Positions 1 to 6,218 of a DNA stretch of 16,609 nucleotides are shown in pieces; within the stretch, counting starts at the first letter, position 1, and each line of letters opens with the position of its first letter. Position numbers and translations under genes: made by a program. The stretch comes from DASZHJ01 sp035263705. Its GTDB lineage: Bacteria > Pseudomonadota > Alphaproteobacteria > ATCC43930 > CGMCC-115725. Location of the stretch: positions 1 to 16,609 of the forward strand of contig DATFRA010000162.1 of assembly GCA_035263705.1 (NCBI GenBank), in the 5' to 3' direction. The notes under the pieces were generated by a model that did no database searches, was not told the origin of the DNA, and saw only the letters and a list, made by a program, of their open reading frames with translations.

Positions 1-2
1 AG

Positions 3-227
3 CTCGGGCTCAAGACGCTGCCATCGGCCACCAACTTCGTCGCGATCGACCTCGGCACCGCCGAGCGAGCCGCCACGTCGATGAAGCGCCTCCTCGAGGA
101 GGAGGCCGTCTTCGTCCGCATGCCCGGCGTTGCTCCGGTCAACCGCTGCATCCGCGTCACCGTCGGCACGCCGCAGGAGCGTGCCGACTTCGCCGACGCG
201 TTTCGGAGAGTGGTGGCGGGGTTGTAG
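3..227 (+). CDS. HisC-like PLP-dependent aminotransferase, C-terminal part (5' end outside window)
   Basis: Only the last 74 codons are present, read in the frame beginning at base 3 and ending at TAG 225-227. The translation contains LPSATNFVAID, then VFVRMPGVAPVNRCIRVTVGTP. This is the small-domain end of fold-type I aminotransferases related to histidinol-phosphate aminotransferase. The arginine of the NRCIRVTVG stretch is where the family binds the substrate carboxylate. The family transfers amino groups between amino acids (or histidinol phosphate) and 2-oxo acids in the cytoplasm. Whether this copy is the histidine-pathway HisC or a broad-specificity paralogue cannot be told from the fragment. 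It converges on the minus-strand oxygenase gene, with a palindromic repeat cluster between them. Confidence 0.75.
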   Translation, partial: LGLKTLPSATNFVAIDLGTAERAATSMKRLLEEEAVFVRMPGVAPVNRCIRVTVGTPQERADFADAFRRVVAGL

Positions 228-238
228 CCGGCCCCTTG

Positions 239-280
239 TCCTTCGACACGCCGCTTCGCGGCGCGCTCAGCACGACGGGA
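239..280. repeat. Palindromic intergenic repeat, cluster 1, unit a
   Basis: It begins GTCCTTCGACACGCC and ends GCGCTCAGCACGACGGG, with an inner perfect hairpin (CGCCGC-TTC-GCGGCG type). It is the same family as the units at 8384-8500 and 12294-12446, in the orientation TCCTTCGA...GCTCAGxA. It follows the aminotransferase stop by 11 nt. A strong hairpin here could help end or stabilise the convergent transcripts, but no T-run follows. Confidence 0.75.
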
Positions 281-306
281 AACTGGGATCGCACCCTTCA
301 AACTCC

Positions 307-378
307 CCTCATCCTGAGCACAGGCCGTCCCTCGACGCCGCTATGCGGCGCTCGGGATGAGGGGCCTGTGTCGAAGGG
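307..378. repeat. Palindromic intergenic repeat, cluster 1, unit b, with a second palindrome nested at its tip
   Basis: The outer arms are CCTCATCCTGAGCACAGGCC (307-326) and GGCCTGTGTCGAAGGG (363-378); the CACAGGCC/GGCCTGTG parts pair perfectly. Between them, at 327-362, lies a distinct 36-nt palindrome beginning GTCCCTCGACGCCGC and ending GCTCGGGATGAGG. That inner element recurs in opposite orientation at 12317-12352 with 34 of 36 bases identical. Unit b is inverted relative to unit a, so the pair can fold into a long structure between the two convergent genes. Confidence 0.8.
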
Positions 379-383
379 TCGCG

Positions 384-1235
384 TCAATCCTCCACGTAAT
401 GCGGCTCGGGGTGGTCGATGAGGTCCTCGTAGTGGACGAGCGTCGGGATGCCGATGCCGACGGGCCTGCCCTCGCGGAAGGTCCACTCGCCGCGGTCGCA
501 GTCGGCGGCGCGGACGTAGCCGTTGATGTAGAAGCGGCGGTCGCCGGCGGTCGTGTTCGGACCCGAGCCGTGCACCAGGAACACGCTCCAGATCGCGAGA
601 TCGCCGGGCTGCAGCTCGAGGTCGATCGCCGTCGCGGGATCGAGGCCCCCGGCGCGCAGCGCCTCGTCGGTGGGCGGTCCCGCCAGCACTTGCGCGGGCG
701 TGGGGATCGCGAGCTCGCCCCTCTGATGCGAGCCCGGCAGCACGCGCATGCCACCGTTCTCGCGCGTGTGCCGGTCGATCGCGATGCCGGTCTGCACATA
801 GGAGATCGCGAGGTTGCGGTAGACCTCGCGCGGGCGGCGGAAGCGCGCGTCCTGGTGGAAGGCGAAATCCGCGCCCGCGGCGCCCGGCGGCTTCCAGTGC
901 AGCTGGTTCACGATCTGCTTGATGTCGCGGCCCAGGAGCGGCTCCAGGATCTCGAGGAGACGCGAGTCGCGGCGGAACTGCTCGAGCACGGGATCGCCGT
1001 AGCTCGGCCACTGCACGAGCCGCACGATCTTGCCGAGCTTGGGATCCGTGCCGAGGCGGTAGAACAGGTTGCTGTGGCGGAAGCTCGCGCGATAGCTCAT
1101 GCCCATCGCCCAATGCCGGTCGAAGCCGGCGGCGAGCGCGGCGATCTCCGCGGGATTGAACACGCTCGGTAGCACCGCGTAGCCTTGCGCGCGGTAGTGC
1201 GAGAGCGCGGCCTCGAGCGCGTCGGGGTCGATCAG
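384..1235 (-). CDS. Phytanoyl-CoA dioxygenase (PhyH) family Fe(II)/2-oxoglutarate oxygenase
   Basis: A cytoplasmic non-haem iron oxygenase that would hydroxylate a small substrate while turning 2-oxoglutarate into succinate and CO2. The double-stranded beta-helix signature is present. The facial triad is H127-x-D129 (in AFHQDARF) and H222 (in FLVHGSGPN), with R233/R234 (GDRRFYING) for 2-oxoglutarate. A family-like segment GMRVLPGSH precedes the distal strand. Numbering is from CTG 1235. No ATG, GTG or TTG lies in frame between the upstream stop near 1314 and GTG 1175. Starting at GTG would delete LIDPDALEAALSHYRAQGYA, which matches the usual family N-terminus leading into the conserved VLPSVFNPAEIAAL. 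CTG 1235 has GGAG 7 nt upstream, so I chose it, giving 284 residues. It is the last gene of a four-gene run, 13 nt after the phosphatase-like gene. Substrate unknown; the family includes phosphonate, secondary-metabolite and fatty-acyl hydroxylases. Family certain, start less so. Confidence 0.85.
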   Translation of the reverse strand: MIDPDALEAALSHYRAQGYAVLPSVFNPAEIAALAAGFDRHWAMGMSYRASFRHSNLFYRLGTDPKLGKIVRLVQWPSYGDPVLEQFRRDSRLLEILEPLLGRDIKQIVNQLHWKPPGAAGADFAFHQDARFRRPREVYRNLAISYVQTGIAIDRHTRENGGMRVLPGSHQRGELAIPTPAQVLAGPPTDEALRAGGLDPATAIDLELQPGDLAIWSVFLVHGSGPNTTAGDRRFYINGYVRAADCDRGEWTFREGRPVGIGIPTLVHYEDLIDHPEPHYVED

Positions 1236-1242
1236 CGGCGGG

Positions 1243-1246
1243 CTCC
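1243..1246 (-). promoter_or_regulatory. Shine-Dalgarno GGAG for the CTG-initiated oxygenase gene
   Basis: GGAG lies 7 nt before CTG 1235-1233, just after the stop of the preceding gene (TGA 1251-1249). It decides the start, because GTG 1175 lacks a comparable site and would truncate a conserved N-terminus. The same GGAGCCC context with 7-nt spacing precedes the GTG start of the aminotransferase gene at 4070. Confidence 0.55.
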
Positions 1247-1248
1247 GC

Positions 1249-2910
1249 TCAGGGCTCGGGCGCCGCGGCTTCGCGCGGCGCCGTCGCGACGGAATGGCCG
1301 CTCGCGAACAGGCTCAGGAAATCCGGCAGAAAGCTCTCCATGCCCTTGAAGCTGCCCTCGGTGGGCGGGATCGCGCCCGCGACATAGCCGAGGTTGGTGA
1401 AGGGCAGCACCAGGTCCTCGTCGCGCGAGAGCACGTGGATCGGCACGGTATGCGGCGCCTCCGCGCCCGAGACGAAGCCCGGCGGCTGGTGGTCGCCGAG
1501 GACGATGATAAGCGGCTGGCCCTTGAGCTGCCGCATCCATCCCGCCAGCGCCTTCAGGTCGTACTTCACCGACTCGAGGTAAGGCGACTCGAGGTGCCAC
1601 CAATCGGGATCCCGGTAGATCCTGGTCCACGCGTCCTGAGCGATCCCCTTGTAGGGGCCGACATCGCTCCAGTCCTCGACGTAGGGTGGCACGGGCGCGA
1701 AGGGCGTGTGGCTCGACACCAGCACGATCTGCGTGAGTTGCGCCGGATGCGGTTCGGCGTCGACCACCTCGAGCGCTTTCTTGAGCGTCCATTGGTCGGG
1801 CACGTCGAACCAGCCGAACTCCGGCCCGTCATACGCCAAATCCTTGGCAGTTATGAGCCGGTCGAAACCCCAATAGGCGCCCTCGGGCCAAGGTTTCTTG
1901 ATGCCCGGCATGATGTTGAGGCTGCGGTAGCCGGCGGCGGCGAAATACTTCGGCAGCGTGCGCCGCTCGCTGCTGAGCAGGAGGCGATAGAGGAAACGAT
2001 CGAGCCTGAGGCCGCTCGCGATGGTGCCGTGAGCGAGCCACGAGCCGCCGCCGAAGGTAGGGGAGTCGATGCGGTTGGAGACGATGTAGTAGCCGGCATC
2101 CTCGACGCTGGTCTCGAAGGCCGCCAGCGCGGGCTTGATCTCGGCCGCGAACTGCGGGTCGTCGAGCACGGTCGTCCCGTAGGACTCGAAAAAGACGAGA
2201 TAGACGTCGCGGCCGCGGAGCCCCTTGAGGTCGCGCACGGGCGGCTCCGGGCTCGCGAGCGCCTCGCCATAGGGACCGCCGCCGCCGTTAAGCACCCGGA
2301 AGCTGAACCAGGCGTTGGCGAGTTGGTGGCCGACCTCGCGGCTCAAGCCCGCAGTGGCGAGCGATCCCGCGGCCGGCCACGGGATCGGCAGCAGTACGAC
2401 GCTCAAGCCCACGACGATGAGCGCCAGTCCCGGCCGATTGTGGCCGCGAAGCGCGCGCTCCATCAGGCGCAGCAGCAGGGCGACGACCGCGATCACCGCC
2501 ACCAGCCCGACGGCGATGCCGAGTAGGATCAGGCTCGCTTTCCACCAGCCCTTCGCCGCGAAGAACAGGCCGATGAGGCCCGGCACGTGCGGCAGGTCCC
2601 AGTAGAGATCGAGCTCGCGCTCGAAGAAGCTCGGCACCGCCGCGGCGATCCCGTGCAGCAGCGCGCCCAGGATGAGCAGGCTCGCGGCCGTCCAACGCAG
2701 CCCCGTCGGCATGCGCCGGCCCAGCGCGGCGAAGGCCGCGACGAGGCCGACCAGCAACAGCACCTCGATCTCCGGGCGCCAATCGAGCGCGATCCGATTC
2801 TCGTTCGGCGCCTGCGCCGGCAAGAACAGGAGCGACATCAGCGCCGTCCCGAGCACCAGCGTCAGCAGCGCGCGGACCGGGTGGATCGGGCGGATATGGG
2901 CGAAGAACAT
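1249..2910 (-). CDS. Membrane-anchored alkaline-phosphatase-superfamily protein (sulfatase / LtaS-like)
   Basis: 553 residues. The first ~180 hold about five hydrophobic segments (roughly 12-31, 48-64, 72-93, 112-148 and 162-178), followed by a catalytic domain probably facing the periplasm. The domain opens with YLVFFESYGTTV (E242 as metal ligand), continues with SPTFGGGSWLAHG (S290 the candidate nucleophile) and ends with IIVLGDHQPP (D473, H474 as metal ligands). This spacing resembles E255, T300, D475 and H476 of staphylococcal lipoteichoic acid synthase. The CxPxR or SxPxR motif of formylglycine sulfatases is absent, so phosphoglycerol or phosphoethanolamine transfer, or phosphodiester hydrolysis, is likelier than sulfate ester cleavage. 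ATG 2910 overlaps the previous stop by one base (TGATG), implying coupled translation. No strong Shine-Dalgarno was seen. Actual substrate unknown; OpgB-like glucan modification is one alternative. Confidence 0.85.
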   Translation of the reverse strand: MFFAHIRPIHPVRALLTLVLGTALMSLLFLPAQAPNENRIALDWRPEIEVLLLVGLVAAFAALGRRMPTGLRWTAASLLILGALLHGIAAAVPSFFERELDLYWDLPHVPGLIGLFFAAKGWWKASLILLGIAVGLVAVIAVVALLLRLMERALRGHNRPGLALIVVGLSVVLLPIPWPAAGSLATAGLSREVGHQLANAWFSFRVLNGGGGPYGEALASPEPPVRDLKGLRGRDVYLVFFESYGTTVLDDPQFAAEIKPALAAFETSVEDAGYYIVSNRIDSPTFGGGSWLAHGTIASGLRLDRFLYRLLLSSERRTLPKYFAAAGYRSLNIMPGIKKPWPEGAYWGFDRLITAKDLAYDGPEFGWFDVPDQWTLKKALEVVDAEPHPAQLTQIVLVSSHTPFAPVPPYVEDWSDVGPYKGIAQDAWTRIYRDPDWWHLESPYLESVKYDLKALAGWMRQLKGQPLIIVLGDHQPPGFVSGAEAPHTVPIHVLSRDEDLVLPFTNLGYVAGAIPPTEGSFKGMESFLPDFLSLFASGHSVATAPREAAAPEP

Positions 2911-4070
2911 CAGCGCTCGAAGGCTCGGCGTAGTCGGTCGTAGTCCTCGGGCTCATTGTAGGCCTGCGCCATGATGCGGACCCAGAGCCGGCCGTCGGAG
3001 GCGCTGATCGCGGCCTCGATGTTGTGCCGCTCGGCGAGATGGAGGCGGAGCTCGGTCGCGCGGTCCTGCGTCACGGGTCCCGCGTTCGGCAGCGCAAGCA
3101 CCACCATCGCCGCGAACATCTCGAGTGGTCCCGCTAGCGGCGTGCCCCAGGCCTCGCTCAGCATGCGGCCCATCTGGTGCGCGAGCGCGCGGTTCCGCGC
3201 CATCAGGCGCGCGCCGCCCATGCGGTGGAAGAACGCGATGCCCGCGGGCGCGCTCAGCCAGCCCGCGAGCTCCTTGGTCCCGGTCCAGTCGAACTCCTCG
3301 ATGAAGCCCTTCTGGTAGCCGTGGGAGATCGTGAGCGGATGCAGCGCCGGGTGCAGGTCGCGACGGGCCCAGAGGATGCCCGTGCCGCGCGGCGCCATCA
3401 GCCACTTGTGGAGGTTGGCGACGTAATACTCGACGCCGAGGCCGGCGAGATCGAGCGGCCACTGCCCCGGCACATGGGCGCCATCGATCAGCACCGCGGC
3501 ACCCACGCGATGCGCAGCTTCCGTCAGCCGCTCCACCGGCAGCACCAATGCGCTGTGGGAGCAGATGTGATCGAAGATCGCGAGCCGCGTGCGGCCCGAG
3601 AGCTTCGCCTCGCAGGCTGAGACGATCGCCTCGGCGTCATGCACCGGGAGCGGAATCTCGACCTGGACCACCCGCGCGCCCGCGCGGCTCGCGACATAGA
3701 GCGCGGCGTTGCGGATCGCGGGATAACCGAGGCTGGTGATCAAGATCTCGTCGCCGGGCCTGAAATCGAGAGAGCGCAGCACGGCGTTGGCGGAGGAGGT
3801 CGCGTTCTCGCTGAAGACGAGGTCGTCGCCGTCGGAGCCCAGCTCGGCTGCGACCTCGTGCGCGGCCTCGCGCAACGCCGGCCGCGATTCCCGCGCCATG
3901 AACTTGGTCGGGTTCGCCTCGATGCGGCGGCGCCAGGCGTCCTGTGCCGCCATCACCTTGAGCGGCGTCGAGCCAAACGAGCCGTGGTTGAGATTGGCGA
4001 GGCCGGGCGCCAAGCCCCACTCGGCTTTCGCGGCGGCGCCGTACAGGTTGTCCAATGAATCGGGACTCAC
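2910..4070 (-). CDS. Class V PLP-dependent enzyme, isopenicillin-N epimerase (CefD)-like
   Basis: 386 residues, usual length for the family. The N-terminus has LNHGSFGSTP (27-36), typical of CefD-like enzymes. The cofactor-binding aspartate and histidine are D196 and H199 in LIDGAHVPGQ. The Schiff-base lysine is K222 in NLHKWLMAPRG, followed by the GTGILWARRDL stretch. The fold is a cytoplasmic PLP enzyme that could be an epimerase, aminotransferase, desulfurase or C-S lyase; members named isopenicillin-N epimerase mostly have untested activities. The start is GTG 4070 with GGAG 7 nt upstream, one base after the stop of the gamma-glutamyltranspeptidase-like gene. The stop overlaps the next gene's ATG. 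Tight packing suggests one operon and linked function. Family call firm, reaction unknown. Confidence 0.88.
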   Translation of the reverse strand: MSPDSLDNLYGAAAKAEWGLAPGLANLNHGSFGSTPLKVMAAQDAWRRRIEANPTKFMARESRPALREAAHEVAAELGSDGDDLVFSENATSSANAVLRSLDFRPGDEILITSLGYPAIRNAALYVASRAGARVVQVEIPLPVHDAEAIVSACEAKLSGRTRLAIFDHICSHSALVLPVERLTEAAHRVGAAVLIDGAHVPGQWPLDLAGLGVEYYVANLHKWLMAPRGTGILWARRDLHPALHPLTISHGYQKGFIEEFDWTGTKELAGWLSAPAGIAFFHRMGGARLMARNRALAHQMGRMLSEAWGTPLAGPLEMFAAMVVLALPNAGPVTQDRATELRLHLAERHNIEAAISASDGRLWVRIMAQAYNEPEDYDRLRRAFER

Positions 4071-4071
4071 C

Positions 4072-5643
4072 CTAGGGCTCCACCATCGCCGCCGCCGCGG
4101 GCGAGGCGATGTGCGTCATGCCGGTGTTGCGGCCCGTGGTGGTCTGGCGCATCACCGCCGACGCCATGGCGAAGCCCGAGGGATAGACCGCGCTCTCGAC
4201 GCGCTGCACCGGGAAGCGCTTGCCGAGCGCGGCCACGATCGCGGGATCCATCCGCATGTCGCAGAGCACCGAGGCCGTACTGGCGTCGAGCCGCGGCGTC
4301 TCGAAGGCCTGCGCCAGCGACATCTCGAAATCCACCAGGAACGACGTGAGCAGCGCCACCGCCGGAATGATCCGCCGGCCGCCGCAGGCGCCGAGCGCGA
4401 CCCAGGGCTTGCCCTTCCGCGTGAGCAGCGCCGGGCACATGTTGGCGAGGGGTTTCTTGCCGGGCGCGATGGAGTTGACCCGTCCCGGCGTCGGGTCGAA
4501 CCACATCATACCATTGTTCATGGGGATGCCGGTCTCCGGCAGCACCACCTTGGAGCCGAAGCGCGAGAGCAGCGTGTTGGTGAGCGCCACCATGTTGCCC
4601 TCGCGGTCGACCACCGAGAGATGCGTGGTGTTGGTGAGCGCGGGCATGGCGTGACCCAAGGTCTCCAACCGCTCCGCGAAGGCGTCGCGCAGCGCCTCGG
4701 CATAGGCGAGGTACACGCCGGCATCGGGATAGCCCAGGGTGGGGCCGGGAATGCGCTTCGCGAGCGTCGCCATCGCCTTCAGGAGCGTGGTGCCCCCGGT
4801 CAGGAGCGGCGCCGCATTGACGGTGACGCCGCGGTAATCGAGCCGTTGAGGGTCGACCACCTGCGCACGGTAGTCCGCGAGATCGAGCGCCGAGATCGCG
4901 CTGCCGCCCGCCGCGAGATCGGCGACGATGGCGCGGGCGAGCTCGCCCTCGTAGAAATCGCGCGGGCCCGCCTTCTGAAGATGGCGATAGGTGCGGGCGA
5001 GTGCCCTCAGCGGCAGGTAACGCACGGTATCGGCGGGCGGCGGCACGGGCGGCAGGTCGTTCGGCAGATAGACCCCGCGCGAGCCCGGAAATTCGCGCAG
5101 CTCCGCCGCGCAGAGCGAGACGTTGAGGCTGCTGTGCCAATCGACCGGCAGACCCTGCTCGGCGAGCCGCGCCGCGGGCTCGATCACCTCGGCGAAGGAC
5201 TTGCGCCCGAAACTCTCGAGCGCCAGCGCCAGACCCGCGACCGAGCCCGGGATGCAGATCGACTCGTAGCCCTTGGCATTGCGGTCGCCCTCGACCATCG
5301 GCCAGCCGAAGAGTTCCGTGCTGACGCCGCCGGCGAGCGGATAGCGCTTGGGATCGGTCGCCGCCGCCGAGACCAGGGTGAAATCCACCACTTTGACCTG
5401 GCCGGTCTTGGCGTCGCCATAGACCAGGAGACCGGAGCCGCCGATGCCGCTCATCCACGGCTCGACCACGCCGAGCGCCAGCGCGGTCGCCACCGCCGCG
5501 TCGACGGCATTGCCGCCCTGAGCCAGGATCTCGGCGCCGCATTCCGCGGCCCGCCAGTGCTGCGCCACCACGATGCCGCGCTCCGACACTTTCGGCGGCT
5601 TCGCCAGGACCCATTGCTCGATCGGACGGACGGATTCGGACAT
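4072..5643 (-). CDS. Gamma-glutamyltranspeptidase-like Ntn hydrolase
   Basis: Family members cleave themselves into two subunits and then hydrolyse or transfer gamma-glutamyl groups (glutathione and related amides) or, in cephalosporin acylase relatives, acyl side chains. The segment EILAQGGNAVDAAVATALAL and the later GIGGSGLL are typical of the large subunit. The new N-terminal nucleophile after autocleavage should be the first threonine of NTTHLSVVD (T339 from ATG 5643). Small-subunit signatures LTNTL, MNNGMMWFDP and GACGGRRIIPAV follow. No signal peptide is visible, unlike secreted periplasmic GGTs, so a cytoplasmic enzyme is likely. An in-frame GTG at 5688 would add 15 residues (538 in total); I prefer ATG 5643 because a GAGG lies 4 nt upstream and a possible promoter overlaps the longer reading. 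First gene of the four-gene run, about 90 nt after arfB. Substrate unknown. Confidence 0.87.
   Translation of the reverse strand: MSESVRPIEQWVLAKPPKVSERGIVVAQHWRAAECGAEILAQGGNAVDAAVATALALGVVEPWMSGIGGSGLLVYGDAKTGQVKVVDFTLVSAAATDPKRYPLAGGVSTELFGWPMVEGDRNAKGYESICIPGSVAGLALALESFGRKSFAEVIEPAARLAEQGLPVDWHSSLNVSLCAAELREFPGSRGVYLPNDLPPVPPPADTVRYLPLRALARTYRHLQKAGPRDFYEGELARAIVADLAAGGSAISALDLADYRAQVVDPQRLDYRGVTVNAAPLLTGGTTLLKAMATLAKRIPGPTLGYPDAGVYLAYAEALRDAFAERLETLGHAMPALTNTTHLSVVDREGNMVALTNTLLSRFGSKVVLPETGIPMNNGMMWFDPTPGRVNSIAPGKKPLANMCPALLTRKGKPWVALGACGGRRIIPAVALLTSFLVDFEMSLAQAFETPRLDASTASVLCDMRMDPAIVAALGKRFPVQRVESAVYPSGFAMASAVMRQTTTGRNTGMTHIASPAAAAMVEP
4078..4081 (-). promoter_or_regulatory. Shine-Dalgarno GGAG for the CefD-like gene
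   Basis: GGAG lies 7 nt upstream of GTG 4070-4068, inside the last codons of the preceding gene. It supports the GTG start over later candidates such as TTG at codon 6. Confidence 0.55.
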
Positions 5644-5679
5644 CAGGCCTCGCGTAACGGTTAACGTTCGGGATGGCCG

Positions 5680-5707
5680 ATTCTCCACATCGCCGGCGCC
5701 GGTTCAA
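5680..5707 (-). promoter_or_regulatory. Possible sigma-70-type promoter for the four-gene operon
   Basis: On the minus strand, TTGAAC (5707-5702) is followed after 16 nt by GAGAAT (5685-5680). Each matches its consensus hexamer in 4 of 6 positions. Transcription would begin near 5673, upstream of ATG 5643 and downstream of GTG 5688, which would make the ATG the usable start. The match is weak and the operon may instead read through from arfB. Confidence 0.22.
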
Positions 5708-5733
5708 GCGCGCGACGGATCACCCCCGCTCGA

Positions 5734-6153
5734 CTAGTCCTCCACCCGCGCGCCGCGCGAGCGCTTGAGGGCGGCGTGGCGCCGCTTGGCGTCGAGCCGG
5801 CGGCGACGGGAGGCGGCGGTGGGTTTGGTAGGCTTGCGCGGCACCGGCGGCTCGGCCGCGCGGCGGATCAGCTCGACGAGGCGCTCGAGCGCGTCGCGCC
5901 GGTTCGCCTCCTGGGTGCGGTGGCGCTGGGCCGTGATCACCAGCACGCCCTCGAGGGTGAGCCGGCGACCCGCGAGGCGCATGAGCCGCGCGCGCACGCC
6001 CTCCGGCAGCGACGGCGAATGCCGCACATCGAAGCGCAGCTGCACGGCGGAGGCCACCTTGTTGACGTTCTGCCCGCCCGGCCCCGAGGCGCGCACGAAT
6101 CGCTCTTCGATCTCGGACTCGTCGAGGGCGACGGCCGGCGGGATGAAAATCAT
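5734..6153 (-). CDS. arfB: Alternative ribosome-rescue factor ArfB (YaeJ), peptidyl-tRNA hydrolase
   Basis: 139 residues, standard length. The release-factor catalytic motif is GPGGQNVNKVAS, with GGQ at residues 26-28. The globular domain is followed by a basic tail (about 105-139: PRKPTKPTAASRRRRLDAKRR...) that in this family enters the empty mRNA channel of ribosomes stalled without a stop codon. The GGQ then hydrolyses the peptidyl-tRNA. It lacks the stop-codon-reading domains of RF1/RF2. The ATG 6153 start gives the usual MIFIPPAVALDESEIEERFVRASG-type N-terminus. It is divergent from queA over 65 nt and may share transcription with the downstream GGT-like operon. Confidence 0.93.
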   Translation of the reverse strand: MIFIPPAVALDESEIEERFVRASGPGGQNVNKVASAVQLRFDVRHSPSLPEGVRARLMRLAGRRLTLEGVLVITAQRHRTQEANRRDALERLVELIRRAAEPPVPRKPTKPTAASRRRRLDAKRRHAALKRSRGARVED

Positions 6154-6218
6154 GGCGGTGGCACTATAGCGGGCTGTGCGCTTCCCATCGCCGGTAATCC
6201 GCGCTATGGGCTCGCCTG
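6154..6218. promoter_or_regulatory. Divergent arfB/queA promoter region
   Basis: This 65-nt gap must hold or adjoin starts for both directions. The only AT-rich element is CACTATAGC near 6161-6170. On the minus strand it reads TATAGT (6168-6163), 9 nt before the arfB ATG, which as a -10 box would give an almost leaderless arfB mRNA. On the plus strand it reads TATAGC (6165-6170). No convincing -35 element was found for either, and no strong Shine-Dalgarno precedes queA. Confidence 0.3.

Noticed and set aside
130..421. Short plus-strand open frames of 76 and 61 codons across the repeat cluster
   Set aside because: They read through the aminotransferase in the wrong frame and through palindromes, with no ribosome site or recognisable product.
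1232..1792. 186-codon minus-strand frame overlapping the LtaS-like gene's 3' end, considered as evidence of a frameshift
   Set aside because: The main frame is intact through DHQPP to its stop; the second frame is an arginine/alanine-rich shadow.
1294..2526. 410-codon plus-strand frame opposite the LtaS-like gene
   Set aside because: No membrane segments or motifs; the opposite strand carries a complete domain with metal ligands.
384..5643. Beta-lactam biosynthesis cluster
   Set aside because: CefD-like and GGT-like families are broad, the oxygenase is of the PhyH rather than the isopenicillin synthase/expandase type, and no ACV synthetase or isopenicillin synthase is present. Kept only as an analogy.
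3736..5664. 642-codon open frame on the plus strand opposite the GGT-like and CefD-like genes
   Set aside because: Spans two well-supported genes on the other strand and has an arginine-rich, motif-free composition; a GC-driven shadow.
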